Part shown: positions 11,101-17,586 of the stretch, piece by piece
Layout: each line of letters opens with the position of its first letter
Numbering within the stretch: position 1 is the first letter of the stretch
Assembly (NCBI RefSeq): GCF_024832785.1
Contig: NZ_CP116615.1
Span: 496,001 to 560,000, forward strand
Direction of reading: 5' to 3'
Origin: Fontisphaera persica
GTDB taxonomy: Bacteria > Verrucomicrobiota > Verrucomicrobiia > Limisphaerales > Fontisphaeraceae
DNA: 64,000 nucleotides
Notes under the pieces: generated by a model
What the model was told of the DNA's origin: nothing
What the model saw: only the letters and a program-made list of their open reading frames with translations
The model's database searches: none
Program-made: the position numbers and the translations under genes

Positions 11101-11867
11101 TCGCGATACCGCCCGGCGCGCTTATCACCAGCGCGTATCTGCAATTCACCGCCGATGAGACCAACGACAGCCCTACCGTACTCACCATCCGTGCGGAGGC
11201 GGCTGATTCGGCGGCGGGCTTCCTTGTCCTGACCAACAACCTTGGCGCGCGTCCAGTGACTCAGGCCAGTGTTGCGTGGACGCCAGCCCCGTGGACCGTC
11301 TTGAACGAGCGCGGCCTGCGGCAGCGCACGCCTGACCTGGCGCCACTATTGCAGGAGGTGGTCGCACGGCCTGGCTGGACCAATGGCGGCGCGGTTGTGA
11401 TGCTTGTCTCCGGCACGGGCCGTCGGACTGCTGATGCTGCCGATAAAAGCGGCGGGCAGCCCGCCACCCTCACGGTTTTTTACCGCCAAGAGGTTCCGTT
11501 GGGTACTTACGAACGCTGGGCCGCCGGTCGAGTGGAGGTTAACACGCCGACCGAGGATGGGGACCGGGACGGCTACGCCAATTTAATGGAATACGCTCTC
11601 GGCTTGAACCCAACCGTGCCGGAGGCCGGAGCGTTGTCTGTTGGGGGCGATGCCGCCACATGGCACTTAATCTACCTCCGACCCGCCCTGGTCAACGACC
11701 TGAGTTACACGGTGGAATGGGCGGATTCCCTTGACGGCATGTGGAGCAGTGCGGGGGTGGTGCAGGAAATCATTGCCGACGACGGCGTGTTCCGGCGCGT
11801 CCGCGCCACTGTTCCCAAGGGTGAGGGTAGTCAACGTTTTGTGAGGTTGAAGGTGACTAAACCCTGA
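8160..11867 (+). CDS. Secreted multidomain GH128-like glucanase with LamG, Ig-like and duplicated C-terminal modules
   Basis: A 1235-residue exported protein (signal peptide about residues 1-22). Residues ~200-440 resemble the GH128/Asl1 beta-1,3-glucanase barrel: 'LGYNEPDRPDQANMS' supplies the acid/base Glu275 and 'WVTEWNNGANW' the nucleophile Glu373, with 'FVAVHYYW' between them. Residues ~510-655 form a LamG/concanavalin-like domain ('DFTFAAWVYW', 'WTHVAVTLGG', 'GLMDDVRF'). A putative Ig (He_PIG) domain follows ('AWLNVAADGTLSGVPTAAD', ~660-750). Two ~165-residue tandem repeats cover ~753-1110, each with 'NLTSTDLELV', 'LQFTADE', 'EAADSAAGF' and 'DKSGG.PA.LTV'. The tail (from ~1118) has a calcium-binding-like 'DGDRDGYANLMEY' and ends 'RFVRLKVTKP'. 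It probably degrades a beta-1,3-glucan outside the cell. Confidence 0.85.
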   Translation: MKRSIGLAMVVVGLLPVALTAQPLLLHNDIQTHAALTNRTVTLTGRAELRITGSGDPLPGCTIHLNSPDAWLRLTAIEPSQVASRFLSRVLVHGSNAVLNSNVRVVQYQQGAVVIPHAPDYAALEVFENRYFAGQSSRLKSFVQYSDANMELGTNVASFKLKRGYQVTLATQRNGTGTSRNFVAQDGDLEISRLPAALEKNIRFIRVFPWRWTSKKGIAGNIEQNLDVDWLYNWNLDRNSTLDWEYVPIRQSRYWPGLDQDWRERGATHLLGYNEPDRPDQANMSVGDALASWADLLGTGLRVGSPAVSDGGRSGWLYPFMQQADAAGLRVDFVAVHYYWCYNPADPNGAASQMYNFLLEVYNNTRRPIWVTEWNNGANWTGCGDPTYAQQAAAIAAMVDMLNNAPFVERYAPFNWVEDVRRLAWDDGWPTQAGEVYRDRAAPLAYRQQRPDSGIGRTTRFRFDGSFMDDGGNGQDAMPVGTPRFAPGRFGQAVMLDGVDDYLQLPANVGNSTDFTFAAWVYWYGGGRWQRIFDLGDLLNLKYLYLSPDVGGSMRFTITDNGWNSEQRLNAPVLATGVWTHVAVTLGGTTGKLFINGRLVASNSSMTINPDSLGVQYNYLGHSRFAADPNFYGLMDDVRFLTSALSDATVAALAASLPPNFNITQLAVPDAFAFCAYTNSIAASAFGGVGARTFSKMDGPAWLNVAADGTLSGVPTAADVGWNRFVVRVTDEAGGAHMAELALTVTNLSGLPATTTARINGSAQDAEEAANGAVNLTSTDLELVEDGGPQIVGLRFELQVPQGAIITDARLQFTADESQSGPTLLYIATEAADSAAGFTNITGNLSARVRNELTVPWAPGPWSAGDAGVAQQTPNLAGLVQAVVSRPGWQPGNGIVFLIIGSGHRTADAYDKSGGSPAVLTVSFLTPTPLYSVTATISHGTNDAEQAVSGTVNLTSTDLELVNDSATSAGDQLVGLRFDNLAIPPGALITSAYLQFTADETNDSPTVLTIRAEAADSAAGFLVLTNNLGARPVTQASVAWTPAPWTVLNERGLRQRTPDLAPLLQEVVARPGWTNGGAVVMLVSGTGRRTADAADKSGGQPATLTVFYRQEVPLGTYERWAAGRVEVNTPTEDGDRDGYANLMEYALGLNPTVPEAGALSVGGDAATWHLIYLRPALVNDLSYTVEWADSLDGMWSSAGVVQEIIADDGVFRRVRATVPKGEGSQRFVRLKVTKP

Positions 11868-11989
11868 ATTCGAGCAGGCTGAAATTGAATTCGCTGGCGG
11901 TTAACAGAATGGCCGCTTCCGTGGCGATGGCCAGGCGTGGGGGCATTTCGCACTGGCAGGCGGTTTGTGGCTCCCGGGTGAACGGTGGC

Positions 11990-12019
11990 TTGACACTGGT
12001 TGGGGCTGGCCCCTAACGT
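11990..12019 (+). promoter_or_regulatory. Possible promoter of purA
   Basis: A perfect -35 hexamer TTGACA (11990-11995) is followed after 18 bases by TAACGT (12014-12019), a poor -10. It lies about 85 bases upstream of the purA start, in the 236-bp gap 11868-12103. That gap otherwise holds only the inverted repeat at 12025-12057. Confidence 0.3.
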
Positions 12020-12024
12020 TTGAC

Positions 12025-12057
12025 TGTAAATGGCGCGGATGTCACCCCGGATTTACA
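12025..12057 (+). repeat. Inverted repeat in the purA leader
   Basis: TGTAAAT (12025-12031) and ATTTACA (12051-12057) are exact inverted copies separated by 19 bases. They lie just downstream of the putative promoter and 46 bases before the purA start. This could be a repressor site or an RNA hairpin; no family is recognised. Confidence 0.35.
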
Positions 12058-12103
12058 TGGCAAGGGGTCTTTTCCGCCCGTGGCAACAGATTAACGACAT
12101 TTT

Positions 12104-13378
12104 ATGGCAACCACCATTTTGGTTGGCGCCCAATGGGGCGACGAGGGCAAGGGCAAAATTATTGACGTGCTGACGGAGTCGGCAGACCTGGTCGTGCGCA
12201 CGCAGGGCGGCAACAATGCGGGACATACGGTCATTCTGAAGGGCGTGAAGTATGTTTTGCACCTGGTGCCTTCGGGCATTTTGCACCAGGGCAAGGTATG
12301 CGTGGTGGGCAATGGGGTGGTGGTGGACCCCATCAGTTTATGCGAGGAAATTGATGGCCTGGAAAAACTGGGGATTAAGGTGACCCCGCAAAACCTGGCC
12401 TTGAGCGAGACGGCGCATGTGGTGTTTCCCTACCATCGCGAGCTGGATGCGCAGCGCGAAGTGCTCAAGGGACGCCAGAAAATCGGCACCACCAAACGCG
12501 GTATCGGCCCGGCGTATGGCGATAAAGCGGCGCGGGTGGGACTGCGGCTGCTGGATTTGGTGCAGCCAGAGCGTTTTGCTGCGGCGTTGAAGACGCGCAT
12601 CAAGGAAAACAATGAAGTGCTGAAAGCCTTTGGCGCCAAGCCCTTGTCCTATAAAAAGGTGTTGGCCGACTATCAGGCGGCCGCGGAGCGGCTGAAGCCC
12701 TTCGTGACCAACACGGTTGTCTTGCTGAATCAGGCCTTGCGCCAGAAAAAGAATATTCTCTTCGAGGGGGCGCAGGGGACTTTCCTGGACATTGACCATG
12801 GGACTTATCCTTATGTGACTTCCTCCAATACGACGGCGGGGGGAGCCTGCACCGGGTCGGGGGTGCCGCCCAACCGGATGGATCGGGTGGTGGGGGTTAT
12901 GAAAGCCTATACCACACGGGTGGGGGAAGGGCCGTTGCCCACGGAGAATGCGGAGATTGCCGACATGCTCCACGCCATGGGACGTGAATTTGGGGCCACC
13001 ACCGGACGGCCCCGGCGATGCGGTTGGTTTGATGCCGTGGCCGTGCGGCATGCGGTGATGGTTAATGGCATTGATGAGCTGGCGGTGACCAATATTGACG
13101 GGTTGGACACATTGGAAACCCTCAAGGTTTGCGTGGCCTATCGCGCCGCTGGACGGCAATATGATTATGTGCCCAGCGACGCGGCGCTCCTGGCCCAATG
13201 CGAGCCGGTGTATGTGGAGCTGCCGGGCTGGCGGCAGCCCACTTCCGCCGTGAAGCGTTGGAAGGATTTGCCTGCCAAAACGCGGGCTTATCTCAAAGCC
13301 CTGAGCGATTTGACTGGCGCGCCCATTGGCATAGCCTCGGTTGGCCCGGGGCGGGAGCAAACTATTTTCGTTAAATAA
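12104..13378 (+). CDS. purA: Adenylosuccinate synthetase
   Basis: PurA condenses IMP with aspartate using GTP to form adenylosuccinate, the first committed step to AMP. The 424 residues match the usual bacterial length. Signatures are the GTP-binding/catalytic P-loop 'GAQWGDEGKGK' near the N-terminus, 'GGNNAGHTV', 'GTTKRGIGPAYGDK', 'LFEGAQGTFLDIDHGTYPYV' and 'GATTGRPRRCGWFD'. The start codon directly precedes the conserved N-terminal strand, so the start is not in doubt. The gene opens a same-strand run with uppS (23-bp gap), larE and trmL. Confidence 0.98.
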   Translation: MATTILVGAQWGDEGKGKIIDVLTESADLVVRTQGGNNAGHTVILKGVKYVLHLVPSGILHQGKVCVVGNGVVVDPISLCEEIDGLEKLGIKVTPQNLALSETAHVVFPYHRELDAQREVLKGRQKIGTTKRGIGPAYGDKAARVGLRLLDLVQPERFAAALKTRIKENNEVLKAFGAKPLSYKKVLADYQAAAERLKPFVTNTVVLLNQALRQKKNILFEGAQGTFLDIDHGTYPYVTSSNTTAGGACTGSGVPPNRMDRVVGVMKAYTTRVGEGPLPTENAEIADMLHAMGREFGATTGRPRRCGWFDAVAVRHAVMVNGIDELAVTNIDGLDTLETLKVCVAYRAAGRQYDYVPSDAALLAQCEPVYVELPGWRQPTSAVKRWKDLPAKTRAYLKALSDLTGAPIGIASVGPGREQTIFVK

Positions 13379-13401
13379 CGGGCGCATCAGCCCCTCTAAA
13401 G

Positions 13402-14148
13402 ATGAGCTCACATTCGGCATCGGCACCCGCCTTAAGCGCCCAGGCGAAGGCCAACCTGCCGGTGCATGTGGCCATCATCATGGATGGGAATGGCCGCTGG
13501 GCCAAGGAACGCGGGCTGCCGCGGGTGGAGGGACACCGGCATGGAGTGGAGTCCGTGCGCGCCGTGGTGCGCGCGTGTGGCGAGCTGGGCATCAAATACC
13601 TCACCTTGTACGCCTTTTCCGTGGAAAACTGGAATCGGCCCAAGGACGAGGTGGATACCTTGATGAAATACCTGGCCCGCTTTCTCAAGACGGAACTTGG
13701 CGAGTTGCATCGCAACAACGTGCGGCTGGAAGTAATTGGGCAGGTCTATCGGCTGCCGGAGTTTGTGCAGGAGCAATTGAAGAAAACCCAGGCGGCCCTG
13801 GCCAAGAATAATGGTTTGACGCTGATTCTGGCATTAAGTTACGGAGGGCGGACGGAAATTGTGGAGGCGATACGGACGATTGCCGCCAAGGTCAAGGCTG
13901 GCCAGCTTGAACCGGAAGAGATCAATGAGCAGGTGGTGGCGCAGCATTTGTACACCCGGCATTATCCGGACCCCGATTTGCTGATTCGCACCAGCGGGGA
14001 GATGCGCGTCAGTAATTTCCTCTTGTGGCAAATTTCCTACACGGAATTTGTGGTCACGCCCACCTTGTGGCCGGATTTCCGCAAGCCACAGCTCTACGCG
14101 GCCCTGGAGGAGTACACCCGGCGGCACCGGCGGTTTGGCGGGGTTTGA
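13402..14148 (+). CDS. uppS: Isoprenyl transferase (undecaprenyl diphosphate synthase)
   Basis: UppS elongates farnesyl-PP with isopentenyl-PP in cis to make the C55 lipid carrier for peptidoglycan and O-antigen. Motifs are 'IIMDGNGRWAKERG' (catalytic Asp and phosphate binding), 'GHRHGVESVR', 'LTLYAFSVENWNRP', 'LALSYGGRTEIV' and 'DLLIRTSGEMRVSNFLLWQ'. The 248 residues are a typical length. Its stop overlaps the start of larE (TGATG at 14146-14150), implying coupled translation. Confidence 0.97.
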   Translation: MSSHSASAPALSAQAKANLPVHVAIIMDGNGRWAKERGLPRVEGHRHGVESVRAVVRACGELGIKYLTLYAFSVENWNRPKDEVDTLMKYLARFLKTELGELHRNNVRLEVIGQVYRLPEFVQEQLKKTQAALAKNNGLTLILALSYGGRTEIVEAIRTIAAKVKAGQLEPEEINEQVVAQHLYTRHYPDPDLLIRTSGEMRVSNFLLWQISYTEFVVTPTLWPDFRKPQLYAALEEYTRRHRRFGGV

Positions 14149-15065
14149 TGCCCGGCCCCGGTGGTGGGACTAACCGGCTCGACAATTTGCCCAAGCAATG
14201 CCAATTTAAGCGTGTGGTGGATGCAAAGTACAATGATTTGCGGGAACGCTTGAAGTCCTATGGCTCCTGCCTGGTGGCGTATAGTGGCGGGGTGGATTCG
14301 GTGTTTCTGGCATGGGTGGCCCACGATGTCTTGGGGGAGCGCGCACTGGCGGTGATTGCGGATTCTCCGAGCCTCCCCCGGCGTGAGCTGGCCGAGGCCT
14401 TGGAGCTGGCGCGCCAGCATGGTTTCCCAGTGCGGGTGGTGAAGACGGGGGAGTTTGAGAATCCCCAGTATTTGTCCAATCCCAGCAACCGCTGTTATTT
14501 CTGCAAATTTGAGTTGTTCACCGAGTTGGCGCCACTGGCGCGGAAGGAGGGGTTTGCGGTTATTGTGTATGGCGAGAACGCCAGCGACATCGGCGATCAT
14601 CGCCCCGGGGCGCAGGCGGCGAGTGAATTTCAAGTGCGTGCACCCTTGAAGGAAGCGGGGTTGACCAAGGCGGAAATCCGGGAGCTGTCCGCGCGTCTGG
14701 GGCTGCCCACGGCGGACAAACCGCAGATGGCCTGTCTGAGCTCGCGCATTCCCTACGGCGAGGCGGTGACCGTGGAAAAACTGCGGATGATTGAGGAGGC
14801 CGAGTATTTATTGCGGGATGCCGGTTTTTATGATGTGCGCGTGCGCCATCACGAATTGAAGGGGGCGGAGGGTGGCGTGCGGCATTTGGCGCGCATTGAA
14901 GTGGGAAGCGCGGAGCTGCCCAAATTTTTGGGCAACGGCCTGAGCGCCAAAATCGCCGCGGGATTGCGGGCCCTCGGGTATGCGCATGTCACCGTGGATT
15001 TGGAAGGCTACCGGCGGGGCAGCGTGAATGAGACGCCGGTGGTATGGCAACGGCCGGCCTCATGA
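14148..15065 (+). CDS. larE: ATP-dependent sulfur transferase LarE, three-cysteine type
   Basis: LarE transfers sulfur to pyridinium-3,5-bisthiocarboxylic acid during synthesis of the nickel-pincer cofactor of lactate racemase. The PP-loop ATPase motif 'YSGGVDSVFLAW' and 'NASDIGDHRPG' are clear. Two close cysteines in 'NRCYFCKF' plus one in 'MACLSSRIPYG' form the three-Cys pattern associated with [4Fe-4S]-dependent LarE proteins, rather than the single sacrificial cysteine of the Lactobacillus enzyme. Start: the in-frame ATG at 14148 overlaps the uppS stop; a GTG at 14214 or 14217 closer to the conserved region is an alternative. No larB, larC or larA is in the window, so the nickel-cofactor role here is inference. 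Confidence 0.88.
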   Translation: MPGPGGGTNRLDNLPKQCQFKRVVDAKYNDLRERLKSYGSCLVAYSGGVDSVFLAWVAHDVLGERALAVIADSPSLPRRELAEALELARQHGFPVRVVKTGEFENPQYLSNPSNRCYFCKFELFTELAPLARKEGFAVIVYGENASDIGDHRPGAQAASEFQVRAPLKEAGLTKAEIRELSARLGLPTADKPQMACLSSRIPYGEAVTVEKLRMIEEAEYLLRDAGFYDVRVRHHELKGAEGGVRHLARIEVGSAELPKFLGNGLSAKIAAGLRALGYAHVTVDLEGYRRGSVNETPVVWQRPAS

Positions 15066-15529
15066 ATGTCGTTCTGGTGGAGCCGGAAATTCCCCCCAAC
15101 ACCGGCAATGTCGCGCGACTGTGCGCGGCTACGGGCGCCGTATTGCACCTCATTGAACCCTTTGGATTTCATTTGGATGACCGCCAACTCAGGCGGGCGG
15201 GCATGGATTACTGGCAGCATGTCGTTTGGCGCCGTTGGCCGAATTGGGCCCATTTTGAGGCGGCACTGCCCCCGGAAGCCCGCCTTTGGTTCATCGAAAG
15301 CCGGGGGGAGCGACACTACGCGGAGGTGGCCTTCTTACCGGACGATTATTTGGTTTTTGGACGGGAGACCACCGGCTTGCCGGCCTCTCTGCTGGCCAGG
15401 CACCCGGAGCGCTGGTTGCGCATCCCGATGTTTAATTCCCAAGCCCGCTCGCTTAATCTGTCCAATTGTGTGGCCCTGGTGCTTTACGAAGCCTTGAGGC
15501 AACTGGGCTTCCAAGGCGAGGTGCGTTAA
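15062..15529 (+). CDS. trmL: tRNA (cytidine/uridine-34-2'-O)-methyltransferase, SPOUT family
   Basis: TrmL 2'-O-methylates the wobble base of two tRNA-Leu isoacceptors. The 155-residue product is a minimal SPOUT enzyme. It begins 'MNVVLVEPEIPPNTGNVARL' and contains 'LVFGRETTGLP' and 'RIPMFNSQARSLNLSNCVAL', which together form the knotted SAM site. The ATG at 15062 overlaps the larE stop as ATGA and puts the conserved strand at residue 2. An upstream ATG at 15044 would add six non-conserved residues, so 15062 is preferred. It is convergent with the PtsN-like gene, five bases away. Confidence 0.95.
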   Translation: MNVVLVEPEIPPNTGNVARLCAATGAVLHLIEPFGFHLDDRQLRRAGMDYWQHVVWRRWPNWAHFEAALPPEARLWFIESRGERHYAEVAFLPDDYLVFGRETTGLPASLLARHPERWLRIPMFNSQARSLNLSNCVALVLYEALRQLGFQGEVR

Positions 15530-15534
15530 GATGG

Positions 15535-16029
15535 TCAGGGCAGGAGGCTTTCTCCTTCACGCACCGCCCCAATAATTTCCTCAGCACGGGTGGCTTTGAG
15601 CAGAGCCTCGCGCGCCGATGCCTGCCGCAGCACGCGGCTTAGACGGGCCAGCAGGTAAAGGTGTTGTCCGGCGTTGGACGCCAGCATAAGAAAAAATATC
15701 TGCACCGGACGGTGGTCTATGGCATGGAAATGAATGCCGGTGGCGTGCCGTCCAAACACTAGCAGGGGGCGGGTGGCCAGCTCGGCCGGGACAGTGCGGG
15801 AATGGGGCAGGGCAACCCCGTCGCCAATGCCGGTGCTGTAAAGCAACTCGCGCTCCCGCAAGGCTTGAAACAAGCCTTCAGTTAAATGCGGTTTTTCCAG
15901 GACTCGCGTCGCGGTTTCCGCCAGCTCCCGCAATACCGTTTCCCGGTCTTGGGCGCGCAAATTTAACAGGATGGTGGCGGGAGACAGGAGTTCCGCCAGA
16001 CGCACCGCCTGGGGCGATGAACTTGTCAT
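15535..16029 (-). CDS. PTS EIIA type-2 domain protein (PtsN-like)
   Basis: A single-domain EIIA of the fructose/nitrogen-regulatory type, 164 residues. The phosphorylatable histidine is His76 in 'GIGDGVALPHSRT', with 'LLVFGRHATGIHFHAIDHRPVQ' and 'FFLMLAS' downstream, as in PtsN. No EIIB or EIIC domain or neighbouring permease is present, which favours a regulatory role over sugar uptake. HPr kinase and HPr lie 32 kb away (47.8-49.2 kb) and no enzyme I is seen, so phosphate flow to this protein cannot be established here. Confidence 0.88.
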   Translation of the reverse strand: MTSSSPQAVRLAELLSPATILLNLRAQDRETVLRELAETATRVLEKPHLTEGLFQALRERELLYSTGIGDGVALPHSRTVPAELATRPLLVFGRHATGIHFHAIDHRPVQIFFLMLASNAGQHLYLLARLSRVLRQASAREALLKATRAEEIIGAVREGESLLP

Positions 16030-16155
16030 ATCGGCTTTATTATAGGGAAATCCGGGCAGGGCGCAAAGCCCGAATATGCCAGTCCAGTTTGAGGGGCGAA
16101 TCTCACTTTATGGCGGCACAAAGGAAGTGAATCAAGTTATGCGCCAGGAGGGAGC

Positions 16156-16183
16156 TTGTCAAAAATTCTCAAATTGTTAAAAT
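16156..16183 (+). promoter_or_regulatory. Possible promoter of the sigma/kinase gene group
   Basis: TTGTCA (16156-16161) and TAAAAT (16178-16183) are 16 bases apart. The -10 overlaps the ATG at 16182. If this promoter is real, translation of the next gene must start at the in-frame ATG at 16206. Confidence 0.3.
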
Positions 16184-16931
16184 GAAGGCGAAAATAGTAC
16201 CACTCATGAATTGTGATTCAGCCAACGGTATTTTTCCCTCTACGCAGTGGTCTCTTCTTCAAGTCGTACAGCAGGGGGATGAAGCGGCAGCCCAAGAAGC
16301 GTTGGAGCATATATTAAACATCTATTATCCGGTTTTGCTGCAGTATCTTCAGGGGAGATTGCGGGTGGATAAGAACCAGGCGGAGGAATGGCTGCACAGT
16401 TTTGTATGGAAAAAGGCTTTGCTGCGAGGGTTGATGCAAAAGGCCAGGCCAGCCAGGGGAAGATTTCGCGGGTTGTTGGTCAGATCCCTGCACAATTTTA
16501 TCAAAGATGAACTTAAAAAGCCAAGAGCGCAGGAAGTATCGCTTGATCTCATTCAGGAGGAGAACCATGCATTAGAGGTTTTTTGCGGGGGGGATGGTGC
16601 CTTGGATCGCGCTTGGGGTTGCCGCGTCTTGGAAAATGCCATTGGGCGAATGCGTCTGGCATGCCAGGAAAACGGGCGCCATCGGGTATGGGAGGTGTTT
16701 GAGCGGCGGTTGTTGCAACCGATTTTGGAGGGGGAGACCCCCGTGCCTTACCAAGACTTATGCCTCCAGCTTGGCTTCAATGACCCGGTCGAGGCGGGCA
16801 ATGCACTGGTCACGGCCAAGCGGATGTTTGCGCGCATGTTACGCGAGGTGATTCGTGAGTATGCCAGCAGCGAAGAGGAGGTCGAAACGGAGATTCAGGA
16901 ACTTATGGCGGCGCTTCGGAAACGGGGCTAG
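16182..16931 (+). CDS. ECF-like sigma factor, kinase-associated type
   Basis: The 249-residue protein resembles ECF sigma factors that occur beside Ser/Thr kinases in Verrucomicrobia, Planctomycetes and Acidobacteria. It has a short N-terminus ending in 'STQWSLLQVV', a region-2-like stretch ('RLRVDKNQAEEWLHSFVWKK', then 'RGRFRGLLVRSLHNFI'), and a region-4-like C-terminal part ('YQDLCLQLGFNDPVEAGN', 'RMFARMLREVIREY'). Two starts are possible, 16182 or 16206; the second gives a protein beginning 'MNCDSANGIFPSTQWS'. The next two genes encode an unknown protein and a receptor-type kinase, so it is probably controlled by that kinase, as PknT controls EcfP in Vibrio. Region assignments are by pattern only. 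Confidence 0.75.
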   Translation: MKAKIVPLMNCDSANGIFPSTQWSLLQVVQQGDEAAAQEALEHILNIYYPVLLQYLQGRLRVDKNQAEEWLHSFVWKKALLRGLMQKARPARGRFRGLLVRSLHNFIKDELKKPRAQEVSLDLIQEENHALEVFCGGDGALDRAWGCRVLENAIGRMRLACQENGRHRVWEVFERRLLQPILEGETPVPYQDLCLQLGFNDPVEAGNALVTAKRMFARMLREVIREYASSEEEVETEIQELMAALRKRG

Positions 16932-17022
16932 AGGCTGGGAAAAGGTTGACTCAAGGCTGGCAAAGTTGCTGGGGGAAAGCAGGATACAGTAAAAATCATC
17001 GTAATACCACAAGGAGAGGCTC

Positions 17023-17586
17023 ATGGTAAGTGATCTTATCAATTTGCAGGGTGCACTGCCGGAACGGCTGGTGGAACTGATGAGTTTGGGGACTGCTGTC
17101 CACCAACCGTGGAGTGAGGAGGAGTTGGCGGCCATTTTGCAATATCAATTGGCAAGGCCGCTGGAACAAGATTTAGGGCCATTGCCTGCCGCTTTGCGCA
17201 AGGAATTGGGGAAAGTAGAACCTGGCCTGGCCCCCGTAAACGATACTTTTGGCTTTTGGCTGCATCATGCACATCCGCCGGTGGAATTATTGCGGTTGAT
17301 TAAGCAATATGCCAAGTCTTGCCATAAAAATCCCTTGTCTGGCATTCCGCCCAAGGTGGCCTTGGCTTTGTACTACCTGAGTTTGGCAGCAGCCTTGGTG
17401 CGGTGCAAGACGCGGATTACCTCGTTGAGCAATGAGGAGCTGAAGGTGGGGTTTGACCAATTGGCCAATGCCCGCTGGGTGGATGAGCTCAGCCGGGCGG
17501 TTTTTGAGCAAGCCTGGCTATACTTGACAGGCAAGGGGGGTGTCGGCCAGAATCCGACAGCGTGGCCCGAGAGTTACCGTCCATAA
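17023..17586 (+). CDS. Unknown helical protein between sigma factor and kinase
   Basis: I do not recognise this family. The 187-residue protein is probably cytoplasmic (no signal peptide or membrane segment) and mostly helical, with a hydrophobic helix 'KVALALYYLSLAAALVRCKT' around residues 110-130. The start is well set: AAGGAG lies eight bases before the ATG. Its last eight codons overlap the GTG start of the kinase at 17562. Position between sigma factor and kinase suggests an adaptor or a direct partner of one of them; this is inference from context only. Confidence 0.7.
   Translation: MVSDLINLQGALPERLVELMSLGTAVHQPWSEEELAAILQYQLARPLEQDLGPLPAALRKELGKVEPGLAPVNDTFGFWLHHAHPPVELLRLIKQYAKSCHKNPLSGIPPKVALALYYLSLAAALVRCKTRITSLSNEELKVGFDQLANARWVDELSRAVFEQAWLYLTGKGGVGQNPTAWPESYRP

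Noticed and set aside
11872-11912. Two GAATTC palindromes just after the GH128 gene
   Set aside because: They are short restriction-site-like sequences in an ordinary gap; no larger repeat or hairpin surrounds them.
12338-13426. Long open frame on the minus strand across purA
   Set aside because: Fully antisense to purA, which carries all conserved motifs. Long antisense frames are common in high-GC coding DNA.
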